Assembly (NCBI GenBank): GCA_040755535.1
Contig: JBFMAV010000012.1
Coordinates: 17,567 to 81,566, forward strand
Reading direction: 5' to 3'
DNA from: Aquabacter sp040755535
GTDB lineage: Bacteria > Pseudomonadota > Alphaproteobacteria > Rhizobiales > Xanthobacteraceae
DNA: 64,000 nt
Shown piece by piece: positions 7,052 to 16,046 of the stretch (within the stretch, counting starts at the first letter, position 1; each line of letters opens with the position of its first letter). A model generated the notes under the pieces. It was not told the DNA's origin, searched no databases, and was given only the letters and a program-made list of their open reading frames with translations. Made by a program: the position numbers and the translations under genes.

Positions 7052-10000
7052 ATGTTCACAAAGGTTCTGATCGCCAATCGCGGCGAGATCGCGCGCCGTG
7101 TCGCGCGCACTCTTCGCCGGCTCAATATCGCATCCGTCGCGGTCTATTCCGATGCCGACCGGTTCACGCGCCCGGTTCTGGAGGCGGACGAGGCCGTGCG
7201 CCTCGGTCCCGCGCCGGCGGCCGAGAGCTATCTCGATATCGACGCCGTCATCGCCGCCTGCAAGGCGAGCGGCGCGCAGGCGGTGCATCCCGGCTATGGC
7301 TTCCTCTCGGAAAATGTGCGGTTCGCGCAGGCGCTGAAAGCGGCGGGGATCGTCTTCATCGGCCCGCGCCCGGAGCATCTGACCGCCTTCGGGCTCAAGC
7401 ACACGGCGCGCGAGATCGCGGAAAAGAGCGGCGTGCCGCTGCTCCCAGGCACGGGTCTCCTGGACAGCGTCGAGGCGGCGCTGGAGGCGGCTCAGGCCAT
7501 CACCTATCCCGTCATGCTGAAAAGCACGGCGGGGGGCGGCGGCATCGGCATGCAGCTCTGCCATTCCCCCGAGGCGCTGCGGGAAACCTTCGAGCGCGTC
7601 CAGCGCACCGCCCGCGCCTCGTTCGGGGATGCGCGGGTCTATCTGGAACGCTTCGTGGCGGATGCGCGCCATGTGGAGGTGCAGATCTTCGGCGACGGCA
7701 AGGGCCGCGTCGTGGCGCTCGGCGAGCGCGACTGTTCGCTCCAGCGGCGCAACCAGAAGGTCATCGAGGAAGCGCCCGCACCGCTTTTGGCGGACGACAC
7801 GCGCGCGCGCCTTCATGCGGCGGCGGTCCGGCTCGGGGAGAGCGTGGCCTACGAATCCGCCGGCACGGTGGAATTCATCTATGACCCGGCGCGGCAGGAT
7901 TTCTATTTCCTGGAGGTAAATACCCGCCTCCAGGTTGAGCATCCGGTCACCGAGGCGATCTTCGGCATCGACCTCGTGGAATGGATGATCCGCCAGGCGG
8001 CGGGGGAGGATGTGATCCCCTCCGCGCCCCTGACGCCGAAGGGCGCCGCCATCGAGGCACGCATTTATGCCGAAATCCCCCATGCCAATTTCCAGCCGAG
8101 CGCGGGCCTGCTGACGCAGGTGACATTTCCCGACAGCGCGCGGGTGGACGGCTGGGTGGAGACGGGCACCGAAGTCACCGCCTTCTACGATCCCATGCTC
8201 GCCAAGGTGATCGTCTCGGCGCCCGACCGGCCCGCCGCCATAGCCGCGCTGAAAGCCGCGCTGGACCAGTCGGCGCTGAGCGGCATCGAGACCAATCTTG
8301 CTTATCTGCGGGCCATCGCGGGCTCGCAGCTGTTCGCCTCCGGCAAGGTGGCGACGACGGCGCTCAAGGATTTCGCCTTCCAGCCCCAAAGCGTCGAGGT
8401 GCTGAGCCCCGGCGCTCAGACCAGCCTCCAGGATCTGCCCGGGCGTTTGCATCTGTGGCATGTGGGCGTGCCGCCGTCAGGCCCCATGGACGCACGCTCC
8501 TTCGCCCGCGCCAATGCGCTGGTGGGCAATGCAGAGACCGCCCCGGCCCTCGAACTCACGGTCAATGGCCCGACCTTGCGTTTCCATGCGGATGCGACCG
8601 TCGCGCTCGCGGGGGCGCATATGCCCGCGACGCTGGACGGAGCGGAAGTGCCCCATGATGCGGGCTTCCCGGTCAAGGCGGGGCAGGTGCTGGCGATCGG
8701 CACCATTTCCGGCCCCGGCCAGCGCACCTATCTCGCGGTGGGTGGCGGGTTCGATGCGCCCGTCGTGCTGGGATCGCGCGCCACCTTCGCCCTCGGCCTG
8801 TTCGGCGGCCACGCCACCGGCACGCTGAAGGCCGGCGACACGCTGCATCTCGCGCCGATTGATGCGCGTCCGCCTTTGCCCGGCATTCTTGCGGCGGCGC
8901 CCGCGCCCCTCACCCATGACTGGGAGATCGGCGTCCTCTATGGGCCGCACGGCGCGCCGGACTTCTTCCAAGACGAAGACATTTCCGACCTCTTCACCGC
9001 CACCTACGAAGTCCATTTCAACAGCGCCCGGACCGGCGTGCGCCTCATCGGCCCCACGCCGCGCTGGGCGCGCAGTGATGGCGGGGAGGCGGGGCTCCAC
9101 CCGTCCAACCTCCACGACAATCCCTATGCGGTGGGCGCCATCGATTTCACCGGCGACATGCCCATCATCCTCGGCCCGGACGGGCCTTCTCTGGGCGGCT
9201 TCGTCTGCCCGGCGGTGATCGCCCGCGACGAACAATGGAAGATGGGCCAGTTGAAGCCCGGCGACAAAGTGCGCTTCCGCCCGCAAGTGCGGCCCGCCGA
9301 TCCGGTGGCCGGGCCGGCGGTGAGGTCCGTGCCGGACGCCGCCTCCCCCATCCTGGCACAGCGCGATGATGGGCCGGTGCCCGTGGTCTATCGCCGGCAG
9401 GGGGACGACAATCTCCTGGTTGAGTTCGGCGACATGCGGCTCGACATCGCGCTCCGCCTGCGCGCCCATCTGCTGGCGGAGGCGGTGGGCCAGGCCAAGC
9501 TTCCGGGCCTCATCGATGTGACGCCGGGCATCCGCTCGCTCCAGCTTCATTATGACGGCACGGCGCTCGCGCGCACGCGTCTGCTGGGGCTGCTGGACGA
9601 GATCGAGCGCGCGCTCCCGGCCGCCGAGGATGTGGTGGTGCCGAGCCGCATCGTCCATCTGCCGCTCTCGTGGAACGACGAGGACGCGCAGCTGGCGATG
9701 CGCAAATATCAGGAACTGGTGCGCCCCGATGCTCCCTGGTGTCCGTCCAACATCGAGTTCATCCGTCGCATTAACGGCCTGCCGGACGACCAGGCGGTGA
9801 AGGACGTGGTGTTCGACGCCGCCTATCTGGTGCTGGGCCTGGGCGACGTCTATCTCGGCGCCCCCGTCGCGACCCCGGTGGACCCGCGCCACCGGCTCGT
9901 CACCACCAAATACAATCCCGCCCGCACCTGGACGCCCGAAAACGCGGTGGGCATCGGCGGCGCCTATATGTGCATCTATGGCATGGAGGGGCCGGGCGGC

Positions 10001-10591
10001 TATCAATTGTTCGGCCGCACCATCCAGGTCTGGAACACCTGGCGCACCACCCGGGAATTCCGCCCCGGTACGCCCTGGCTGCTGCGCTTCTTCGATCAGG
10101 TGCGCTTCTTCCCGGTCTCGCATAGCGAATTGGCGGAGGCGCGGGCGGCCTTTCCCCATGGGGCCTATCCGGTGAAGATCGAGGAGACGCGCTTTTCCTA
10201 TGCGGACTATGCGGCCGACCTCGCGCGCAGCGCGGCCGACATCTCCGCCTTCAAGACCCGCCAGCAGGCGGCCTTCGAGGCCGAACGCGCCCGCTGGAAG
10301 GCGGAGGGTCTGGACAGCTTCACCGTGGATGAGGGGGTCTTCTCCGCCGATGCGGGCGAGGTGCCGGACGGCTGCATCGCCGTCTGCGCCACCGTGCCCG
10401 GAAATGTCTGGAAGGTGGTTGCGGCGGAAGGCGCGCGGGTGGAGGCGGGGGACACGCTCGCCATCATCGAATCCATGAAGATGGAAGTACCCATCACCGC
10501 CCATGCCGCCGGCCGGGTGCGCGAACTGCGCCTCCAGCCGGGCCGCACGGTGCGCTCGGGCGATGTGGTGGCGGTGCTGGACTCCGCCTGA
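7052..10591 (+). CDS. Biotin-dependent urea/guanidine carboxylase
   Basis: A 1179-residue multidomain enzyme. Order: biotin carboxylase (about 1-455, with the AGGGGIGM ATP-grasp loop and EVNTRLQVEHPVTE), a KipA-like then a KipI-like carboxyltransferase region (about 465-1040), and a C-terminal biotin carrier domain with ESMKME, whose biotinyl lysine is about residue 1143. It carboxylates urea or guanidine with bicarbonate and ATP. The guanidine-I riboswitch and DUF1989 pair argue for guanidine (product carboxyguanidine). The ATG at 7052 gives the canonical N-terminus MFTKVLIANRGEIA; an in-frame extension upstream is spurious. No allophanate hydrolase gene follows, which is unusual. Confidence 0.92.
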   Translation: MFTKVLIANRGEIARRVARTLRRLNIASVAVYSDADRFTRPVLEADEAVRLGPAPAAESYLDIDAVIAACKASGAQAVHPGYGFLSENVRFAQALKAAGIVFIGPRPEHLTAFGLKHTAREIAEKSGVPLLPGTGLLDSVEAALEAAQAITYPVMLKSTAGGGGIGMQLCHSPEALRETFERVQRTARASFGDARVYLERFVADARHVEVQIFGDGKGRVVALGERDCSLQRRNQKVIEEAPAPLLADDTRARLHAAAVRLGESVAYESAGTVEFIYDPARQDFYFLEVNTRLQVEHPVTEAIFGIDLVEWMIRQAAGEDVIPSAPLTPKGAAIEARIYAEIPHANFQPSAGLLTQVTFPDSARVDGWVETGTEVTAFYDPMLAKVIVSAPDRPAAIAALKAALDQSALSGIETNLAYLRAIAGSQLFASGKVATTALKDFAFQPQSVEVLSPGAQTSLQDLPGRLHLWHVGVPPSGPMDARSFARANALVGNAETAPALELTVNGPTLRFHADATVALAGAHMPATLDGAEVPHDAGFPVKAGQVLAIGTISGPGQRTYLAVGGGFDAPVVLGSRATFALGLFGGHATGTLKAGDTLHLAPIDARPPLPGILAAAPAPLTHDWEIGVLYGPHGAPDFFQDEDISDLFTATYEVHFNSARTGVRLIGPTPRWARSDGGEAGLHPSNLHDNPYAVGAIDFTGDMPIILGPDGPSLGGFVCPAVIARDEQWKMGQLKPGDKVRFRPQVRPADPVAGPAVRSVPDAASPILAQRDDGPVPVVYRRQGDDNLLVEFGDMRLDIALRLRAHLLAEAVGQAKLPGLIDVTPGIRSLQLHYDGTALARTRLLGLLDEIERALPAAEDVVVPSRIVHLPLSWNDEDAQLAMRKYQELVRPDAPWCPSNIEFIRRINGLPDDQAVKDVVFDAAYLVLGLGDVYLGAPVATPVDPRHRLVTTKYNPARTWTPENAVGIGGAYMCIYGMEGPGGYQLFGRTIQVWNTWRTTREFRPGTPWLLRFFDQVRFFPVSHSELAEARAAFPHGAYPVKIEETRFSYADYAADLARSAADISAFKTRQQAAFEAERARWKAEGLDSFTVDEGVFSADAGEVPDGCIAVCATVPGNVWKVVAAEGARVEAGDTLAIIESMKMEVPITAHAAGRVRELRLQPGRTVRSGDVVAVLDSA

Positions 10592-10662
10592 CGCGACCCT
10601 TTCGCGCAGAAAACCCACCGCGCGCCTCGCGAGAGCGAGGCGTTCCGCCTTATGCTGGCGCC

Positions 10663-11349
10663 ATGTGCGGACGTTTCACCCAACATAGCGGCCCGGTCCG
10701 GTATCTGGAGCAGTTCGGGCGCGACTGGGCGGATGCCAGCGTCGCCAACGCGCCGGCCCGCTACAATATCGCCCCCACGCAGGACGCTCTTGTCCTGCGG
10801 CGGCATCCCGAGACCGGCCTCGCCGCCCTCTCGCTGCTCCGCTGGGGCCTCGTGCCGCGCTGGGCCAAGGATCTGTCGTTCGGGTCCCGCGCCATCAATG
10901 CGCGCGCCGAGACGGTGGCCAGTTCACCGGCCTTTCGCGGCGCCTGGGCAGGCAAGCGGCGCTGCGTGGTGCCAGTGGATGCCTTTTATGAATGGCAGCC
11001 GGGCTCCAAGCCCAAGCAGCCCTATGCCATAGCGCAGGCCGATGGCGCGCTGCTGGCCTTGGCGGGTCTTTGGGATGGCTGGCAGGATCCGGCCACAGGC
11101 GCCTGGGTGCGCAGCTTCACCATCCTCACCTGCGCCGCCAATCCCTTCATGGCGCGACTGCATGACCGCATGCCCATCATCCTTGGCGAGGCGGACGTGC
11201 GTCCCTGGCTGGAAGGGGCCGGCGGTACCGAGCGTCTGGTGCCCTATGGCGCGGACGATCTCACCGCCTGGCCGGTCTCGACCCGCCTCAACAGTCCACG
11301 CAACGAGGGCGAGGATTTGATCGCCCAAGCCTCGATTCCGGCGATTTGA
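10663..11349 (+). CDS. SRAP-family abasic-site DNA-protein crosslink protein (YedK/HMCES)
   Basis: A 228-residue SOS-response-associated peptidase-fold protein that shields abasic sites in single-stranded DNA by a covalent link through its N-terminal cysteine. The start is fixed by chemistry: the ATG is followed at once by the catalytic Cys2 (MCGRFT). Other family residues are present: the NIAPTQ segment, INARAET and the conserved His in HDRMP. It stands 71 bp after the carboxylase and is convergent with hemY. No GTTC-N7-GTTC SOS box was seen in the 71-bp gap. Confidence 0.92.
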   Translation: MCGRFTQHSGPVRYLEQFGRDWADASVANAPARYNIAPTQDALVLRRHPETGLAALSLLRWGLVPRWAKDLSFGSRAINARAETVASSPAFRGAWAGKRRCVVPVDAFYEWQPGSKPKQPYAIAQADGALLALAGLWDGWQDPATGAWVRSFTILTCAANPFMARLHDRMPIILGEADVRPWLEGAGGTERLVPYGADDLTAWPVSTRLNSPRNEGEDLIAQASIPAI

Positions 11350-11364
11350 GGCGCCGGATGGAGA

Positions 11365-12954
11365 TCACGCCTTGCGCGGGGCGCTGAGATCGTCGTCTTC
11401 GGTCAGCGGGCCGGGATCGTCCGGCAGCGGCGGCTGAGCGACGATGGGCGCGGGCGGATGGGCGCCATTGGTGCCGGCAACGGGTTTCGCGGGCGCTGCG
11501 GCGGGCGGCTGCGGCGCGGCCACGGGCTCGGCGGGGGAGGACGTGTCCGCCGCGACCGCTTCGGGGAGCGCCGCCGGCTCGGGCGGCGATTCGCTCAGCG
11601 GAGGCTGCGGCGCGGGGATCGCCGCGATGGCGTTGCGCACGCGTTCGGCCTCGTGCTCCAGAAGCGGCGTCGCTGTGACGCCGGGCGGCACCGCCCACAC
11701 ATAGGCATCGAGGCGACCCGAGACGGGAGACACCGGACCCCATTGCTCGGAAACGACACCGTCCGCGATCCAGGCCGGATCGCGCGGCGCGCGCACGGCG
11801 CGGGCAGCCCATTCGCGGGCCTTGCCCACGTCCGCATGCTCACGCGCCTCAAGTTCGGCCATGAGCAGGCAGATGCGCTGAGTGGGCTCGTCCACCAGCG
11901 GGGAGAGAATGGCCCGCGCCTCGGCGAATTGCTCCGCGTCGATGGCGCCGTGGGCCAGCGCGATCAGGCTTTCGGGATGGCTCGGCGCCCGCGCGGCCAG
12001 CACCCGCACGCGCTTCAGCCGATCGCGCGCCGCATCGCCGGGGCGCAGGTGCGCATAAGCTTCGGCCAGTTCGGGATGGGGCGAGGCCTCATAGGCGGTG
12101 CCGATGATCTTCGCCGCCTTCTTCAACTCGCCACCGGCACCGAGCAGGCGCCCGGCCACCGCTGCGGCGGGAACAAGCGTCGGGGCGAGCCGGATCGCTT
12201 CCAGGGCGCGCTCCTTGGCGACCGGCGGATCGGCGGTTTCGAGCGCCATGGCCTCGGCCGCCAGCAGCACGGCGCGATGGCGGCGATGGGTGGCGCGATC
12301 CACCCCGCGCCCGGCCATGCGGCGCTCCAGGACTTCGCGCGCGCCGGCATAATCGCCGTCCGCGCAGCGCGCCTCAACGACCGCATCCACGGCCCAGTCG
12401 AGCGTCGGGGCTTCGCGCGCCGCTTCCTCGGCATAGGCCCGCGCCGCCCCGGCCTCGCCGGCCCGGCGCGCTTCCATATGCAGGCCGCGCAAGGCGATCA
12501 GCCGGGTTTCCGGCGCCTCCAGCATGAGGCGGAAGGATTTCGCGGCGAGATTCCCGTCGCCGTCGAACTGTGCGGATTGCGCGGCAAGCAGATGGGTCAG
12601 GGGCTCGTGGGGCAGGAAGCGGGCTGCTTCGTCCCGCGCCGCGCGGGCGCGCGCGCCGTCGCCGGCCCCGATCGCGAGGAGGCCGCGCGAGAGCGCCTGC
12701 CAGCCCTTTTCCTGCTTGCGCCGGCGCGATAAGGCGGCGACCAGGCGCGGCGATTTCAGGATCAGCGACACCAGCTTGCCGACCACCAGCAGCACGAAGG
12801 AGAAGGCGGCAAGCGCCGCTAGCGCCACGGGAACCGTGGTCTCCAGGCGCCAGCCTTGCCAGACCACCACCATCTCGCCGGGCCGGTCGGCAATCCAGGC
12901 CGCGCCGAACGCGATGGCGGCGAGCAGGACGAGGAGCAGGACGAGACGGATCAC
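11365..12954 (-). CDS. hemY: HemY-like TPR membrane protein of the heme cluster
   Basis: A 529-residue inner-membrane protein with two N-terminal transmembrane segments (about 1-20 and 40-65), a tetratricopeptide-like helical region (about 90-420) and a low-complexity Pro/Ala tail. It is the alphaproteobacterial HemY of the hemCDXY cluster; its exact role in heme synthesis is not settled and it is not the oxidase also called HemY. The start is GTG at 12954, overlapping the stop of the upstream gene (GTGA, 12951-12954). The C-terminal tail is unusually Ala/Pro rich. Confidence 0.85.
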   Translation of the reverse strand: MIRLVLLLVLLAAIAFGAAWIADRPGEMVVVWQGWRLETTVPVALAALAAFSFVLLVVGKLVSLILKSPRLVAALSRRRKQEKGWQALSRGLLAIGAGDGARARAARDEAARFLPHEPLTHLLAAQSAQFDGDGNLAAKSFRLMLEAPETRLIALRGLHMEARRAGEAGAARAYAEEAAREAPTLDWAVDAVVEARCADGDYAGAREVLERRMAGRGVDRATHRRHRAVLLAAEAMALETADPPVAKERALEAIRLAPTLVPAAAVAGRLLGAGGELKKAAKIIGTAYEASPHPELAEAYAHLRPGDAARDRLKRVRVLAARAPSHPESLIALAHGAIDAEQFAEARAILSPLVDEPTQRICLLMAELEAREHADVGKAREWAARAVRAPRDPAWIADGVVSEQWGPVSPVSGRLDAYVWAVPPGVTATPLLEHEAERVRNAIAAIPAPQPPLSESPPEPAALPEAVAADTSSPAEPVAAPQPPAAAPAKPVAGTNGAHPPAPIVAQPPLPDDPGPLTEDDDLSAPRKA

Positions 12955-14249
12955 GGCAGCTTCCCGGATATGGCGGCGAGCGCCTGCTGAAGAAGGGTGG
13001 CGGCGGCCTGAAGCGCATCGCGGCGGGCGGTGATGTCGGCGATAAGAGGCGCCACCTTGGCCTTGGTCTCGGGCGAAAGCGTGTCCAGCGCCCCGAGCGC
13101 GCCGGCCGTGTCGCCGGCTTCAAGGGCCGTGGCGGCCGTGTCGAGGGCCTTCTGGTCGCTGGCGCGGGGCGCGCTGTCGGCAGGCTGCACCTTCACGAGG
13201 CTTTCGGCGCTCGCCAGAATCTTGGTCATGAGGGAACCGCCTTCGCCTGTTGGCGACGCGGTGGCCTGGCCCTCGGCCGGAGCGCGCGCTGCGGCGCGCA
13301 GGCGGGCGGCCGCCTGGACGGCGGTGGGATAGCCCTTGGCCGCAGCTGCGCCATAAGGCTCAAGGGAGGCCGCCTGCGGCCCGAGGAGGCCGCGCGCGGC
13401 GGCAAGTTCAGCAGCAAAGGGCCGGCCAACGGCCAGCGCCTCGCGAAGGGCGCCGACCGTGACCACCGCGCCGAGCGCGCGGTCGAAGGCGTCCGTTGCG
13501 GTGGCGCGGTCCTGAACGGTCTTGGCAAGGGTGCCGACCTGCGCCGCAAGTCCGCTCGCCTGCTGGGCGAGGGTCGCGGATTGAGAGGCGGAGGCGGTCA
13601 AGGCGGCAAGATTCTGCTTCACCGCCGCAATCTCGGCCTGCGCCGCCGCCAGAGCGCCGTTGATCTCGCCGACCCTCTGGGCCACCGCTTCCATGTGCGC
13701 CATCTGGCTTTCAAGCTGCGCGATGGCGGGGGAGGCATCGGTGCGGGGGCGCTGTTCCAGCGCGGTGAGGCGCGCGAGCAAAGGCTGCATGTCGCCACGC
13801 GATCCGGGCTTCAGCACGCCGGTTTCCACCAGAGCATAGGCCACGGCGCCCGCTGCCAGCGCGCCGGCAAGGGCGCCGATGGGCAGAGCGAGCCAGGGAG
13901 AGGGGCCCTCACGACGGGGACGGATCGGCGGGGGTGGCGGAGGCAGAGGCTCGGGGTCCGCCTCCCTGTCCGTCTCGACATGTGGATGCGCGTGCGCCGC
14001 ATCCTTCTCGAAATGATCGTGCGGGCGACCCTCGTCGGAGGTGAGGCGCGCGACTGCGGCCTCGATCGCCGCAGGCGAGGACGCCGCGGATGTTTCCTCG
14101 GCGGCCGAGTCCAGTTCGGCGGGTTCCGCGACAGCCGGGCGGGACACGGGCGCGCCGGATTCGGTCTTGCCGCCTTTGGTCTCGGAGAGGCCGGCCTCCG
14201 GTGCGGCGGCGGGCGGGTTCTCCTGCCGGTTGGGATCCTCGCTCGCCAT
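12951..14249 (-). CDS. Mitofilin-like (COG4223, alpha-Mic60) membrane protein
   Basis: A 432-residue protein: acidic N-terminal cytoplasmic region (about 1-105), one transmembrane helix near residues 110-130 (WLALPIGALAGALAAGAVAY), a long coiled-coil region with many Gln/Glu/Ala heptads (about 140-240), and a C-terminal mitofilin-type domain. Proteins of this type, in exactly this place between hemD and hemY, are regarded as the bacterial relatives of mitochondrial Mic60, which shapes inner-membrane invaginations. I start it at the ATG at 14249, preceded by GAGGGAGG. A TTG 72 bp upstream would run into hemD. Confidence 0.82.
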   Translation of the reverse strand: MASEDPNRQENPPAAAPEAGLSETKGGKTESGAPVSRPAVAEPAELDSAAEETSAASSPAAIEAAVARLTSDEGRPHDHFEKDAAHAHPHVETDREADPEPLPPPPPPIRPRREGPSPWLALPIGALAGALAAGAVAYALVETGVLKPGSRGDMQPLLARLTALEQRPRTDASPAIAQLESQMAHMEAVAQRVGEINGALAAAQAEIAAVKQNLAALTASASQSATLAQQASGLAAQVGTLAKTVQDRATATDAFDRALGAVVTVGALREALAVGRPFAAELAAARGLLGPQAASLEPYGAAAAKGYPTAVQAAARLRAAARAPAEGQATASPTGEGGSLMTKILASAESLVKVQPADSAPRASDQKALDTAATALEAGDTAGALGALDTLSPETKAKVAPLIADITARRDALQAAATLLQQALAAISGKLP

Positions 14250-14317
14250 GGCCTCCCTCGTGCTCCGCTTACCGTCCCTTCGGCTTAAACCGGCTGCCCC
14301 TTCGGAGCAACCTTCGG

Positions 14318-15016
14318 TCAAAACCTGCGCTCCTCAATCAGCGCCAGAAGCGCCTCCTCCTCGGGGATCGGCGCGACGCGCGAGGCCACGTCCGCCCGCG
14401 CCAGCACCGCCGCAACCGCCGGTGACAGGCAGAAGTGTCGCAGCCGGCCGAACGGTTCCATGAGCCCGGCCTTGGCGACGCAAGCGAGCAGCGCGCCGAC
14501 CGTGCGCGGCGAGAGGTGCAGCGCACCGTCCAGCCCGCCCTGGACAAGCGCGCTCCGCGTCTGGTCGGACAGCGCCTCGGCGGGACGGGCGCGATAGACC
14601 TCCCAGGTCACGATTTCGAGACCGGCCGGCGCAACCATCGCTGCAAGGTCGGCGGCACGCTCCTCGCCCGCCGGGTGGAGAATGCGGGCGGAGCGGGGAA
14701 GATCGGCGGACAGCCGCGCCGCGAGCGCCGCGGCATCCCCATCACAGGCCGTGACGCCGGTGAATCCGGCCGCACGCGCCGCCTGCGCCGTGCGTGCGCC
14801 CACCGCGAAGACAGGGACGTTGAGGATTTCCCCCCTGAAACAGGCCACCCCATTGGCACTGGTGAAGGCGATGGCGTCGAACGGTCCTGACGGGCGCGGC
14901 TCCTCTTTCGGCTGGATGCGCAGCATGGGATCGCAGATCACGCTGTGACCCGCGTCGCGCAACCGCCGGGCCGTCCGGGCGGCGCCGGGCTCGGGCCGGG
15001 TGAGGAGCAGGCGCAC
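14318..15016 (-). CDS. hemD: Uroporphyrinogen-III synthase
   Basis: A 232-residue cytoplasmic enzyme that cyclises hydroxymethylbilane to uroporphyrinogen III with inversion of ring D. The N-terminus RLLLTRPEPGAARTA and the FTSANGV and AVGARTA motifs are characteristic. I place the start at a GTG at 15014-15016, 4 bp after the hemC stop. The longer open frame into hemC is not coding. Sequence conservation in this family is low, but the position directly after hemC makes it secure. Confidence 0.9.
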   Translation of the reverse strand: MRLLLTRPEPGAARTARRLRDAGHSVICDPMLRIQPKEEPRPSGPFDAIAFTSANGVACFRGEILNVPVFAVGARTAQAARAAGFTGVTACDGDAAALAARLSADLPRSARILHPAGEERAADLAAMVAPAGLEIVTWEVYRARPAEALSDQTRSALVQGGLDGALHLSPRTVGALLACVAKAGLMEPFGRLRHFCLSPAVAAVLARADVASRVAPIPEEEALLALIEERRF

Positions 15017-15020
15017 CGCG

Positions 15021-15965
15021 CTAGAGGCCGAGCGCGCGCGCCGGCGCCGAGCCGCGCAGCCGCGCCCCGCAATGGACGCCCAGAACCGCCGCATCGGCGA
15101 TGCCGGCCGTCTCGTCGATCTCCGCCGCGTCGCGTCCGTCCGGAGAGAGAAGCTGGCCGCGCAGCCGCACGCGCTCGCCCTCGACGCTTGCAAGGCCCGC
15201 GATGGGCGTGCGGCAGGAGCCGTCCAGCGCCGCCAGGAACGCCCGCTCGGCGGCGAGCGCGATGCCCGTCGCCCGGCAGGCGATGCGCGCGATCGCCTCA
15301 TTGGTCGCGGGATCGGCAATGCGGCACTCGATGGCGACCGCCCCCTGCCCCACCGCCGGCAGAAAGTCGTCCACGGGGAGGATGGCGCTTGCTTCCTTCG
15401 CGAGGCCGAGCCGGGTCAGGCCGGCCAGCGCCAGCAGCGTTCCGTGAAACTCGCCGCCGCGCACCTTGGACAGGCGGGTGTGGACATTGCCGCGCAGCAG
15501 CGCCACGTCCAAGTCCGGGCGAAGCCGGCGCAGTTGCGCCTCGCGCCGCAGCGAGGCGGTGCCGACCCGCGCACCGGCGGGCAGGTCGTCAAGGCTCGCG
15601 CCCGCGCCGAGGATCAACGCGTCGCGCACATCCGCGCGCGGCAGGAAGCCGGCAAGATGCAGCCCCTCCGGCAAAGCGGTGGCCACGTCCTTCGCGGAAT
15701 GCACGGCGAGGTCGATGCGCCCCTCCAGCAGGGCCTCCTCGATCTCCTTGGTGAACAGGCCCTTGCCGCCCGCTTCGGACAGCGGGCGGTCCTGGATGCG
15801 GTCGCCGGAGGTGCGAATCACCTCCACGGCGATGCTCTCCGCCGGGCGGCCGAAGGCGGCGGCCAGCGCGTCGCGCACCGCGTGGGCCTGCCACAGGGCG
15901 AGGGGGGAACCGCGCGTGCCGATGGCGAGGCGCGGAGCGAGGGAATCAGGGATGGCTTGTGTCAT
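15021..15965 (-). CDS. hemC: Hydroxymethylbilane synthase (porphobilinogen deaminase)
   Basis: A 314-residue enzyme that polymerises four porphobilinogen units. IGTRGSPLALWQA at residues 15-27, RTSGD near 50, the KGLFTKEIEEALL block near 70-83 and a GSCRTPIAG cofactor segment, with the cysteine that holds the dipyrromethane, are all present. The ATG at 15965 gives the family length. It is the first gene of the minus-strand hemC-hemD-mitofilin-hemY run. It diverges from tsaD with 81 bp between starts, which must hold both promoters. Confidence 0.97.
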   Translation of the reverse strand: MTQAIPDSLAPRLAIGTRGSPLALWQAHAVRDALAAAFGRPAESIAVEVIRTSGDRIQDRPLSEAGGKGLFTKEIEEALLEGRIDLAVHSAKDVATALPEGLHLAGFLPRADVRDALILGAGASLDDLPAGARVGTASLRREAQLRRLRPDLDVALLRGNVHTRLSKVRGGEFHGTLLALAGLTRLGLAKEASAILPVDDFLPAVGQGAVAIECRIADPATNEAIARIACRATGIALAAERAFLAALDGSCRTPIAGLASVEGERVRLRGQLLSPDGRDAAEIDETAGIADAAVLGVHCGARLRGSAPARALGL

Positions 15966-16046
15966 GGCTGCCTTGAATGATAGCCGGGAATTGCGACGCG
16001 ATGGAGCGGCGTTCGGGCGCGGGGAGCCGCGCGGGGAGATGGGGCC

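Noticed and set aside
6917..8461. Large antisense open frame opposite the carboxylase
   Set aside because: High GC content gives long shadow frames; the plus strand has clear biotin-carboxylase motifs there.
10592..10662. SOS (LexA) box upstream of the SRAP gene
   Set aside because: Only one GTTC half is present; the alphaproteobacterial GTTC-N7-GTTC pattern is absent.
12951..14321. TTG start 72 bp upstream for the mitofilin-like gene
   Set aside because: It would overlap the hemD stop and lacks an SD, while the ATG at 14249 has GAGGGAGG in front.
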